From Muribaculaceae bacterium (GTDB lineage Bacteria; Bacteroidota; Bacteroidia; Bacteroidales; Muribaculaceae): 8,395 nucleotides of DNA. The translations under genes were made by a program, and so were the position numbers. Shown one piece after another: positions 1 to 6,722 of the stretch. Under the pieces are notes generated by a model that saw only the letters and a program-made list of their open reading frames with translations, did not search any database and was not told the DNA's origin. Positions within the stretch are counted from its first letter, which is position 1. Every line of letters begins with the position of its first letter. The stretch lies in NCBI GenBank assembly GCA_024400895.1, contig JAKSMA010000100.1, forward strand, positions 1-8,395. Reading direction: 5' to 3'.

Positions 1-2217
1 TTTCTCGCGCTTTTCTTGTTCGCGAGCCTTCTTCTCGGCCTTGTCGTTTTCGCGTTCTATTTGCTTATCGGTCTTCTTCGAAGCCGCTTTTTTGCGTTCT
101 TCTTCAGTCTTCTGCTTTTCCTTTTCCTTGGCTTCTGCACGCAAGCGAGCAGCTTCTTCCTCTTCCTCAATAATCTTCTTTTCGCGTTCCACTTGGCGGA
201 TAGAGTCTTGGATGGCTTGCATGCGCTTCAAGTCGTCGGCAAATGGTTGGAAATTGGTAGAGAGCACCATAAATTCCGTGCGACGATTCACCTGGTCGGC
301 CGCCGCCTGATTTTCTTTCGAGAGCGTATCGATGTATGCCACGGTGAGCGTGTCGCCAATTGCAAATTGCGGATACAGGTGGTTGATGCGCTTGGTCACC
401 ACTTTTGGACGGGTTTCGCCATAGCCTTGAGGTTTCAGACGGGTGGAGTCGATACCATTGGCGATGAGATAATTCACCACCGACTGAGCACGGCGTTGGC
501 TCAACTTCTGGTTATAGGCTTCACTGCCGACGCGGTCGGTGTGTGCTGCCATTTCAATGGTGACATACGGATTTTCCACGAGAGCGGTAACCATAGAGTC
601 GAGCGCCGCCTTCGATTCTGGGCGCAAGGTGGCCTTATCGAAGTCGTAGAAAATATTTTCAATCACCTGAGGCTTGTTCATCGCCGCCAGCACGAAGTCG
701 ACTGTGTATTCAGTGCTTTCCTCTGCCATTTCGCTTTCAAACTCCTGACGGCTGTTGAGATAGCCATTGGCACCAGCCAGCATCACATATCTCACGCCGC
801 GTTGCAAGTCGAAGCGGAAACTGCCGTCGGCATTGGCGGCAGCCTTCTGAATGCTGCCATCGTCGCCAACTATGCGAATCACGGCACCCGTCACTGGTTC
901 TTCATCCTTATCGATAACATAGCCCGAAATCCACACTTTCAGGTCGGGCTTTTCGAAACTGTAGATGTGGTCGTAGCCGCGTCCATCTTTACGGTTACTG
1001 CTGAAGAAACCAGTTTCACCCTTTCCGAAAGTGATACCGAAATCGTCGTCGCTCGAGTTCATGGGCGAGCCCACATTCTCGATAAACCATCGGCCTGATG
1101 GCTGAAGAGTGGCACGGAAAATATCCAATCCACCGAAGCCGGCATGGCCATCGCTCGAGAAATAGAGGATGCTATCGGTGCGGCAGTATGGAAAGCGTTC
1201 GTTGCCTGGGGTGTTGATTTGCTCGCCAAGGTTTTCAAGTGTGCCACGACGGTCTTTCAAATTAATGCGCCAAAGGTCGAGACCACCTTGACCACCCGGC
1301 ATGTCGCTGGTGAAATAGAGGTAGCGTCCGTCGGGACTCACAGCAGGGTCGCCATAGCTTGAGAGCGTATCGGCAGTGATTTCCACTTTCACTGGAGCGC
1401 TCCATTTCGCCTCCGAACGAGAAGACGAATAAATTTCTACTGGCGAAGCCGATTCAGCCTTGCGAACAACCTTTGCCAAATACATCGTGCTGCCATCGGG
1501 ACTGAACGCCGTGCAACCTTCATCAAACTCGGTATTGAGTTCACCTTCCACCAGTTCGGGCTTTTGCCATTTGCCCTTGTCGTTCAACTTCGACACGAAA
1601 ATGTCGCTATTCTTGGTGCCGGTGATTTCGCTCTTCTCTTCGCCCGTAGCCTTTTCGTTGCTCGAGGTCCAATAGAGTTGGTCGGCATTCACATCAAGGA
1701 ACATCGGGCAGAAATCGGCACGGCGAGAGTTGAAGAATTTAGCATTCTTCACAATGTAGCGCGACCCCTGCTCTTTCCAGCGAGGAGCCATCTGGCACGC
1801 GCGGATGCCCTGCTTGGCTTCCCAACTGTCGGGCACGAGTGCAAGATATGCCTGATAATTGGCGAGCGCTTCCTTCCAGTTTCCCAGCATGTGCTGCGCC
1901 TGTGCAAGATAAAGAATCTGGGTGCTATCGGGATATTCATAGCGGATGGCATTCTGGAATGCGGCAGCAGCGCGGCTGCTCTGATTCAGGTGCTTATAGC
2001 ACAAGCCCATCTTATAGGCCACCTCGCCCCGAAGCCAACGATCTTCTTTCTTGGTGTATTTGTTGTAGAGCTTGCGATAAATCTTTTCGGCGCCGAAATA
2101 TTCGCCACGGTCGTAGGCCTCGTCGGCATCACGCATTTTTGCTGTCTTACAGCCCGTGAGCCCCACAGCCATCGACCCGATGACCATCGCAACAATGATA
2201 TATAGAAATTTCTTCAT
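1..2217 (-). CDS. OmpA-family lipoprotein with TPR, beta-propeller and carboxypeptidase-regulatory domains (PorE-like), 3' end missing
   Basis: The frame is open from the ATG at 2217-2215 to the left edge: 739 codons, no stop reached. Residues 1-23 form a lipoprotein signal with lipobox LTGC (Cys23). The residues after Cys23 (KTAKMRD) lack the acidic surface-export signal, so a periplasm-facing outer-membrane anchor is likely. Residues about 30-145 are TPR-like helices. Residues about 155-420 carry PD40 propeller repeats, for example AVSPDGRYLYFTSD and GGLDIFRA. Residues about 427-510 resemble a carboxypeptidase-regulatory beta-sandwich, and about 518-653 are an OmpA C-terminal domain. The HTDRVGSEAYNQKLSQRRAQSV segment is split here as HTDRVGSEAYNQ and KLSQRRAQSV; D561 and R576 are the expected diaminopimelate-binding residues. 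This domain order is that of Porphyromonas PorE (type IX secretion), but Bacteroidales have several such proteins, so the function is inferred. After residue 653 comes a Lys/Glu-rich, coiled-coil-like tail of at least 80 residues. No consensus promoter was found upstream. Confidence 0.93.
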   Translation of the reverse strand, partial: MKKFLYIIVAMVIGSMAVGLTGCKTAKMRDADEAYDRGEYFGAEKIYRKLYNKYTKKEDRWLRGEVAYKMGLCYKHLNQSSRAAAAFQNAIRYEYPDSTQILYLAQAQHMLGNWKEALANYQAYLALVPDSWEAKQGIRACQMAPRWKEQGSRYIVKNAKFFNSRRADFCPMFLDVNADQLYWTSSNEKATGEEKSEITGTKNSDIFVSKLNDKGKWQKPELVEGELNTEFDEGCTAFSPDGSTMYLAKVVRKAESASPVEIYSSSRSEAKWSAPVKVEITADTLSSYGDPAVSPDGRYLYFTSDMPGGQGGLDLWRINLKDRRGTLENLGEQINTPGNERFPYCRTDSILYFSSDGHAGFGGLDIFRATLQPSGRWFIENVGSPMNSSDDDFGITFGKGETGFFSSNRKDGRGYDHIYSFEKPDLKVWISGYVIDKDEEPVTGAVIRIVGDDGSIQKAAANADGSFRFDLQRGVRYVMLAGANGYLNSRQEFESEMAEESTEYTVDFVLAAMNKPQVIENIFYDFDKATLRPESKAALDSMVTALVENPYVTIEMAAHTDRVGSEAYNQKLSQRRAQSVVNYLIANGIDSTRLKPQGYGETRPKVVTKRINHLYPQFAIGDTLTVAYIDTLSKENQAAADQVNRRTEFMVLSTNFQPFADDLKRMQAIQDSIRQVEREKKIIEEEEEAARLRAEAKEKEKQKTEEERKKAASKKTDKQIERENDKAEKKAREQEKREK

Positions 2218-2465
2218 AAGTGTGCACAACTTGAGCAAGCGACCCATTGGCCACCGCTATTTAATACAATAAACGCACCGCTCCCCATTTTATTGCATTT
2301 ACATTAATTATTTAGAAAAATCGCCCCACATCAGCGCAGCAATACCACCACAAAAATTGGTCTTCCCATAGCAATTTTGCCTCAGTGAAAGAAAAGCGGG
2401 AATAGCAATCTCCTGTTGATTACGTTTTTCACAAACACAGAATCAGGCAAGAATAGATCAAAAAA
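2218..2465. other. AT-rich non-coding upstream region of the OmpA-family gene
   Basis: No coding frame with convincing composition is seen. The region should hold the promoter and leader of the leftward lipoprotein gene, but I find no good TTTG / TAnnTTTG pair on the minus strand. The nearest match is a one-mismatch -7-like AATTTTTG (minus, 2358-2351) without a -33 partner. The 8-mer ATAGCAAT occurs twice (2368-2375 and 2402-2409), which may be chance. Confidence 0.5.
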
Positions 2466-2596
2466 CACAGCCGTATCCTGGTAGCTTTCAGCTCATCCTT
2501 GTCTGTGGAATGCGACCATACCCAAAGCAAGCTTTGGTCCTATTCGCCTCTCCACAGACAATGTCGGGCAACCCGACATGCCAGGAAACGGCTGTG
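2466..2596. repeat. Concentric inverted-repeat element; candidate structured non-coding RNA
   Basis: Three nested arm pairs share one centre near 2530. The outer arms 2466-2481 and 2581-2596 pair at 15 of 16 positions. The middle arms 2499-2509 (TTGTCTGTGGA) and 2551-2561 pair perfectly over 11 bp. The apical hairpin is CCAAAGC-AA-GCTTTGG at 2522-2537, with a minor GCGA/TCGC pair (2512-2515 and 2544-2547) between. Beside the middle stem sits a perfect 8-bp hairpin with a CAA loop, 2561-2579; it shares base 2561 with the middle stem. Opposite it is a small AGCT/AGCT hairpin at 2483-2493. Read on the plus strand this is a closing stem, a bubble with a hairpin in its 3' strand, and a long interrupted terminal stem, resembling 6S RNA. 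On the minus strand the outer stem is followed directly by six T (2465-2460), terminator-like. Strand and expression are undecided; a mobile-repeat origin is also possible. Confidence 0.55.
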
Positions 2597-2673
2597 ACAA
2601 AAAGTGCTCTGCAACAAAAAGAGCCTTCAGCTACAAAAAAGTTGCTATATATATTTCCCTTGTCCATTTTGTG

Positions 2674-2693
2674 CGCTCGAAAGAGCGTTTTTT
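2674..2693 (+). terminator. Intrinsic terminator without an annotated upstream gene
   Basis: CGCTC (2674-2678), tetraloop GAAA, GAGCG (2683-2687), then six T (2688-2693). The stem is short but all-perfect and GC-rich with a GNRA-type loop, and the T-run directly follows. It points rightward, yet the region to its left (2218-2673) has no rightward protein gene. It could end a transcript covering the structured element at 2466-2596. Confidence 0.6.
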
Positions 2694-2714
2694 GTTCGCG
2701 TCAGCGGTTTTTCT

Positions 2715-2850
2715 TCGAGGTGGATAGACAGCAGGCGTGCGAGAGCGCGACTGTGGGAGTGGAGCGGAAGCGAGCGCAGAAAGCGAGCTTTCGGAGGTCG
2801 TTGCCGATTCGCTCGCAAGAGGTCTCAGTCCTCCTGTCTATCCACCACGA
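2715..2850. repeat. 136-bp inverted-repeat element with GCGA-rich core
   Basis: The terminal arms 2715-2735 and 2830-2850 are inverted copies matching at 19 of 21 positions, sharing the core GGTGGATAGACAG / CTGTCTATCCACC. The interior is rich in GCGAG/GAGCG words that can pair (for example GCGAG near 2740 with CTCGC near 2815). It contains a perfect hairpin GAAAGC-GA-GCTTTC at 2779-2792, close to the element's centre. CTTTTT follows the right arm at 2851-2856, so a rightward transcript would see a hairpin plus T-run. No coding capacity or clear target-site duplication is evident. It may be an extragenic palindromic or MITE-like repeat, or a structured RNA. Confidence 0.55.
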
Positions 2851-2992
2851 CTTTTTGACTTTATCCGTTCCAACATGCCTGTATGGTTCTTGAACTGTTC
2901 ATCTATCGTGGACGCAAATTCGCACTATCCCCATCTTTTTTTCTTTGAACCCAATTTTGCCAAATTTCTGTAAAAAATATTCTGTTGAAATA

Positions 2993-3023
2993 TTTGCTAA
3001 TTATAACATTTGTGGTAATTTTG
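2993..3023 (+). promoter_or_regulatory. Bacteroidota-type promoter of the metallophosphoesterase gene
   Basis: The -33 box TTTG (2993-2996) is followed by 19 nt and a perfect TAnnTTTG -7 box, TAATTTTG (3016-3023). The ATG starts at 3029, only five bases after the box, so transcription would begin at or next to the start codon. Confidence 0.8.
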
Positions 3024-3028
3024 TAGAC

Positions 3029-3793
3029 ATGAAAGTACAATTCGCAAGCGACATACATTTGGAATTTCCCGACAACACGCGATGGTTGAAGGAGAATCCG
3101 CTCGAAGTTACGGGCGACATCCTCGTTTTGTCGGGCGATATGCTCATATTCGGAAGTGACTGCATGGAGACACATCCATTCATCGACTGGTGCTCAAAGC
3201 ACTACAAGCACACTTTCCTTGTTCCCGGTAACCACGAATACTACAATGGTGCCGACATCACCAACACGCTGAACGAATTCGAATTCCCGATTCGTGACAA
3301 TGTAACTTACTGTAACAACCACAGCGTGGTGGTGGACAATGTGGAATTCTTTTTCACCACACTTTGGACAAACGTGACCCCTAAAAGCGAAATGCTGGTG
3401 CAACGCGGCATGACCGACTGCTACCGCATTCAGCACGGACACCGCTTCTTGCTGGCTCGCGACTATAAAAAGCTTCACAAACTGTGCCTCGACTGGCTCA
3501 CGAAAGCACTGGCAGAATCCACTGCAGAGAAGAAAGTGGTGGTCAGTCACCACTGCCCTGTCATGGCAGAAGACCCCGCATTTGCTGGCAACGGGCTGAC
3601 GGAAGCCTTCATCGTTCCGCTGGAAGAATATATCGAAAACAGCAACATCGACCACTGGATATTTGGTCACACGCATTACAATGGAGCCAACGGCATGAAG
3701 GTGGCCCACACCACAATGCACACCAACCAGGTGGGCTATGTGAAAGACGGTGTTTGCAAAGGTTTCGACCACGCTGCGGCTTTTGAAGTGTAA
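3029..3793 (+). CDS. Calcineurin-like metallophosphoesterase
   Basis: This is a 254-residue soluble protein with no signal peptide or membrane helix, so it should be cytoplasmic. The two-metal phosphoesterase motifs are all present in order: D8-x-H10 (SDIH), GD36-37 (LSGDM), GNHE at 67-70, H174-H175 (VVSHHCP) and GHTH at 213-216. Proteins with this set hydrolyse phosphomono- or diesters, but the substrate cannot be read from the sequence. An in-frame ATG at 2945 exists; I chose 3029 because the promoter -7 box lies at 3016-3023 and the family begins with the short strand MKVQFASDIH. No ribosome binding site can fit, which agrees with a leaderless mRNA. An acyltransferase gene follows 21 bp after the stop in the same direction and is probably cotranscribed. 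Confidence 0.93.
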   Translation: MKVQFASDIHLEFPDNTRWLKENPLEVTGDILVLSGDMLIFGSDCMETHPFIDWCSKHYKHTFLVPGNHEYYNGADITNTLNEFEFPIRDNVTYCNNHSVVVDNVEFFFTTLWTNVTPKSEMLVQRGMTDCYRIQHGHRFLLARDYKKLHKLCLDWLTKALAESTAEKKVVVSHHCPVMAEDPAFAGNGLTEAFIVPLEEYIENSNIDHWIFGHTHYNGANGMKVAHTTMHTNQVGYVKDGVCKGFDHAAAFEV

Positions 3794-3814
3794 CCTCTTC
3801 GCACCACCATTGCA

Positions 3815-4819
3815 ATGACTGCAGCCGTAGCCCAATCATCCCGCACTTATCATTCTATCGACCTGCTGAAAGTGGTGGCCGCCTTGTTGGTGGTCACAAT
3901 CCACGCACGCCCTTTCGAAGGCGAAGCCTACCCGCTGTTTATCAGTCTGTTTTCACGCATGGCTGTGCCCGTATTTTTTGTGGTAAGCGCCTTCTTTTTC
4001 TTTCGAAAAAACCCAACTACACCTATGCTCAAGCACTACCTCAAGCGAATGGGATTGCTTTACGCATTCTGGTTTGTGGTTGAGGCATATTTCACCATCG
4101 ATGCAGCTTTCTTTGCTCACAACTGGAGCACGGGGAAAGCGTTTGCCATATTCTTACGCAACGCCGTTCTCAACTCCACATTCTCTGGCTCGTGGTTTAT
4201 CATGGCGTTGATGATTGGCATTCCTGTGGTACACTGGCTGGGCCGACGGATATCATCATGGGTGATATTCGCCATCGGGCTGGCACTCTATGTGCCCATT
4301 GTGGCAACCACCAACTACTACAACTATTTGCCGGCTGGCGCACAAAGCATCACCGACTCTGCGCTGAAAGCATTAGGATATTACCACAACAGTTTCTTGG
4401 CAGCACTCGTGTTTTGCGCCATGGGCAAACTCATTGCTGAGCATGAGCAAGCCATCGCCAAATGGAAAGGATGGACCTCCACTGCGCTGGTGCTTCTCTG
4501 CGCCGGTGGTGCAGCACTGGAAGTGGCTGGACATAGTGCCCGATTCGACGATTGCTACTTTATGCTCGTCCCCACCACTGCCGCCATCGTGATTTGGGTG
4601 CTTCAGCACGAAGTGAACTGGAATTTACCCTATCAACACCTGCGAAATTTCAGCACCATCACCTATTTCTCACACTTCATTTTCGTGTGGTTCCTCACAG
4701 GAAAAGGAATTTTCACGCCCATCGCCACCTATTTCGTGATTGTAGTGTTCTGCATCATCACCTCCTTGATTCTTCGAAGCTTGGCACGCCACATCCCTTT
4801 CCTCACCTACGCCTACTAA
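3815..4819 (+). CDS. Acyltransferase family 3 integral membrane protein
   Basis: The 334-residue protein is very hydrophobic, with about ten predicted membrane helices. The N-terminus carries the family signature as IDLLKVVAALLVVTIHA (residues 15-31) with the conserved His30, the proposed catalytic base. RMAVPVFFVVSAFFFF (48-63) corresponds to the second helix; the usual Ser-Gly of that motif is Ser-Ala here, and the usual Arg after Asp in helix 1 is a Lys. Family members transfer acetyl or other acyl groups to sugars of O-antigens, exopolysaccharides or other envelope glycans. The acceptor here is unknown, as no glycosyltransferase lies nearby. The start is set by helix 1 beginning about 15 residues in; the next Met (49) would delete it. 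The gene is probably cotranscribed with the phosphoesterase; no terminator is convincing after the stop. Confidence 0.9.
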   Translation: MTAAVAQSSRTYHSIDLLKVVAALLVVTIHARPFEGEAYPLFISLFSRMAVPVFFVVSAFFFFRKNPTTPMLKHYLKRMGLLYAFWFVVEAYFTIDAAFFAHNWSTGKAFAIFLRNAVLNSTFSGSWFIMALMIGIPVVHWLGRRISSWVIFAIGLALYVPIVATTNYYNYLPAGAQSITDSALKALGYYHNSFLAALVFCAMGKLIAEHEQAIAKWKGWTSTALVLLCAGGAALEVAGHSARFDDCYFMLVPTTAAIVIWVLQHEVNWNLPYQHLRNFSTITYFSHFIFVWFLTGKGIFTPIATYFVIVVFCIITSLILRSLARHIPFLTYAY

Positions 4820-4947
4820 TTCCTTTTCCCCCACGACCTATAGGGAATATTAAAAAAAAACACAAAAAAAATCGGGCTGATGGTGTAGTAATTCGTGGGC
4901 AATTTGCGTTTATAGTGGTGTAAGAACAAAGATCAGTAACATTTAAA

Positions 4948-5427
4948 ATGGAACAACTTGAAATAGAATTCACCAATCTCGTGAAGGAGTACAAAAGCAC
5001 CGTCTACACCGTGTGTATGATGTTTGCCGACGATCCTGACGAGACCGACGATTTGGTTCAGGAGGCCCTCATCAACCTCTGGAAAGGGTTTAAGAGCGCC
5101 AGAGAGATTACCAAGACCTGGGTGTGGCGCGTGACGATGAACTCCTGCATCAGCATCGACCGAAAGAGAAAGAAAAAGAAAGCCACAGAATGTGCGCTCA
5201 CCATTGCTCACGAAAATGTGATGCACAGCGACAAGGACGGAAAAAACGCCAATGTGAAGAAACTCTATCAGCGCATCCACGCCCTCAACCCATTCGACCG
5301 CGCAATAGTGATGCTGTGGCTGGAAGGAATGCCTTACGATGAAATCGGAGAGGTGATTGGCATATCAGCAAAGAATGTGTCAGTGAAATTATTCAGAATT
5401 AAAGAACAACTTAAACAAATGAACTAA
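4948..5427 (+). CDS. ECF-type RNA polymerase sigma factor
   Basis: The 159-residue protein has only sigma regions 2 and 4. Region 2 spans about 8-77 and includes DDLVQEALINLWKG (34-47) for core binding and TWVWRVTMNSCISIDRKRKKKK (57-78; split TWVWRVTMNS and CISIDRKRKKKK) for promoter melting and -10 recognition. A charged linker covers about 79-104. Region 4 (about 105-157) holds the helix-turn-helix MPYDEIGEVIGISAKNVSVKLFRIKEQL (split MPYDEIGEVIGIS and AKNVSVKLFRIKEQL). It directs core polymerase to a small regulon. The next gene starts one base after its stop, so the pair is translationally linked. No TAnnTTTG promoter was found in the 128 bp upstream (4820-4947), so the operon may be read from a different promoter class, possibly its own. 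Confidence 0.95.
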   Translation: MEQLEIEFTNLVKEYKSTVYTVCMMFADDPDETDDLVQEALINLWKGFKSAREITKTWVWRVTMNSCISIDRKRKKKKATECALTIAHENVMHSDKDGKNANVKKLYQRIHALNPFDRAIVMLWLEGMPYDEIGEVIGISAKNVSVKLFRIKEQLKQMN

Positions 5428-5428
5428 C

Positions 5429-6052
5429 ATGGAAAATCATAACAATTTCAACGATTTGGGATTTGAGGAAATGCGCCAACAGATGGCGGAACTGAAACAG
5501 CAACTCGACCATCAGATTCAGGTGAATGAAGAACGCCTGAAAAAGGATGTGATTCAAAACTCAGAGCGAATCAACAGTTTCGGCTCATGGATGCTTTTGG
5601 GGGGCATTACCGCCGTAATTTTAGTGCCCATTGGATTCTACTATATGTATGGCTTCTCCATTCTCTGCTGCGTGGTCACATCGCTGCTGGTGATATGCGA
5701 TGCCTCGTTTGACTACTACAATGCACACCGCATCAAAAAGGCCGACCTCACAAACAAGAACTTCAGCGAAGCGCTCCACACACTCGTGAGTATGAAAAAG
5801 AGCCACCGCACATCATTTGCTGTTGGGCTGACTTGCCTTGTGCCTATGATTTTCTGGTGGGGTTATGAACTCTACCACACCCCCTTCTTCGACAAAATGA
5901 GTGGAGATGCTGCAGAATTTGGCAGATGGACGATTATCGGTGGCGGTGCAATTGGTGCCATTATCGGCCTCATCATCTCTATTCGCCTCTACAAGAAACA
6001 AGGTAACAATATCAATCAACTTATCGAGATGGTTGAACAAACTCAAGAATAA
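5429..6052 (+). CDS. Coiled-coil four-helix membrane protein, candidate anti-sigma factor
   Basis: The 207-residue protein has a charged, heptad-like N-terminus (about 10-48, EEMRQQMAELKQQLDHQI and on), then helices at about 52-72 and 74-92. A polar loop (93-128) follows, then helices at about 129-149 and 167-187, and a short tail. With even helix number both ends should be cytoplasmic, placing the coiled coil where it could bind the sigma factor. It starts one base after the sigma gene's stop. From memory, Bacteroidetes ECF genes of this type are often followed by a protein with this N-terminal pattern; the residue pattern supports this but I cannot check it here. It lacks a visible zinc-binding anti-sigma motif. 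The anti-sigma role is inferred from position and topology; it could instead be a sensor or a membrane scaffold. Confidence 0.85.
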   Translation: MENHNNFNDLGFEEMRQQMAELKQQLDHQIQVNEERLKKDVIQNSERINSFGSWMLLGGITAVILVPIGFYYMYGFSILCCVVTSLLVICDASFDYYNAHRIKKADLTNKNFSEALHTLVSMKKSHRTSFAVGLTCLVPMIFWWGYELYHTPFFDKMSGDAAEFGRWTIIGGGAIGAIIGLIISIRLYKKQGNNINQLIEMVEQTQE

Positions 6053-6060
6053 CCACCACT

Positions 6061-6636
6061 ATGGAAGGCAGAAAACTCACCATCAACCTGAAAAAGGCTA
6101 ACACATTCAGCATCGTTCTTTTTGTTGGCACCGCTTTTGTGGCACTTGTTGCAACAAAGTTGATATGGGGCGAAGCATTCGTAATCAATCCCATTATGCC
6201 ACCAGAAAGCGATGCAGAACAGAAAGGCGCACTCGTCGTTTTGCTGAAAACAGCCTTGCTTATTATCGGCTGTATCGTGGTGCACGAACTCATTCACGGC
6301 ATCACTTGGGCTATGTTTGCGCCAAAGGGTTGGAAAAGCATCAGTTTTGGAGTGATGTGGAAATTTCTCACCCCATATTGCCATTGCGACGAGCCAATGA
6401 TTATCCGCCATTACATTTGGGGCGCACTCACGCCACTCATTTTCCTCGGCATCCTTCCACTTATTGGCGGCATTGCATTCGCCGACCCCAACAGCCTCGC
6501 ATTTGGCATCATCTTCACATCTGCAGCTGCAGGCGACATTATGGTGGTGTGGCTGCTCCGCCACGAAGATGCCTTCTCCGAGGTGCTCGATCATCCATCG
6601 GAAGCAGGCTGCATCGTTTACGACAAAAAACACTGA
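6061..6636 (+). CDS. DUF3267-type membrane zincin (putative metallopeptidase)
   Basis: The 191-residue protein has about four membrane segments (roughly 15-34, 57-88, 116-140, 144-166). The HExxH zinc motif HELIH (75-79) lies in the second segment, preceded by IIGCIVV. A conserved-looking AAGD (156-159) in the last segment could supply a third zinc ligand (D159), and DHPSEAG (177-183) near the C-terminus fits my recollection of the DUF3267 family. Such proteins resemble site-2-type intramembrane proteases, though activity and substrates are mostly unknown. The gene begins 8 bp after the membrane-protein gene and ends before a strong terminator, so it is the last cistron of the sigma operon. 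A likely substrate is the neighbouring membrane protein (inference). The start ATG at 6061 is the first in frame and gives a short cytoplasmic N-terminus. Confidence 0.88.
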   Translation: MEGRKLTINLKKANTFSIVLFVGTAFVALVATKLIWGEAFVINPIMPPESDAEQKGALVVLLKTALLIIGCIVVHELIHGITWAMFAPKGWKSISFGVMWKFLTPYCHCDEPMIIRHYIWGALTPLIFLGILPLIGGIAFADPNSLAFGIIFTSAAAGDIMVVWLLRHEDAFSEVLDHPSEAGCIVYDKKH

Positions 6637-6660
6637 TTCGTAAGCAATATACACACAAAG

Positions 6661-6705
6661 AAATCAGCAACTCCCGCATCGGCGAAAGTTGCTGATTTTT
6701 ATTTT
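6661..6705 (+). terminator. Strong intrinsic terminator, possibly bidirectional
   Basis: Perfect 12-bp arms AAATCAGCAACT (6661-6672) and AGTTGCTGATTT (6687-6698) enclose a 14-nt loop. The tract TTTTTATTTT follows (6696-6705). It lies 24 bp after the zincin stop and ends the sigma operon. On the minus strand the hairpin is followed by CTTTG-rich sequence, so it may also end the convergent aminotransferase transcript, less efficiently. Confidence 0.9.
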
Positions 6706-6722
6706 GTTGTATCGCGTTAGGC

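Noticed and set aside
16..1098. 360-codon plus-strand frame
   Set aside because: It lies antisense to the OmpA-family gene, whose motifs are clear on the minus strand. Its translation is low-complexity at the start and shows no family features.
2510..2893. Open frame of 127 codons on the plus strand
   Set aside because: It runs through both inverted-repeat elements and the terminator, has no domain or hydrophobic pattern of a real protein, and has no promoter. The frame appears to be a by-product of structured non-coding DNA.
2945..3028. Upstream in-frame start giving 28 extra phosphoesterase residues
   Set aside because: The extension would be encoded by the promoter itself and would precede the normal first beta-strand of the fold.
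3194..3835. 213-codon minus-strand frame opposite the phosphoesterase
   Set aside because: The phosphoesterase motifs and promoter are on the plus strand; the antisense frame has no recognisable features.
4819..4850. Possible terminator after the acyltransferase
   Set aside because: Only a 5-bp ATTCC/GGAAT or TTCCC/GGGAA pairing is available, and it is followed by A rather than T on the plus strand.
6043..6654. 203-codon minus-strand frame opposite the zincin
   Set aside because: The plus-strand gene has HELIH, membrane helices and operon spacing; the antisense product is rich in His, Cys and Trp without pattern.
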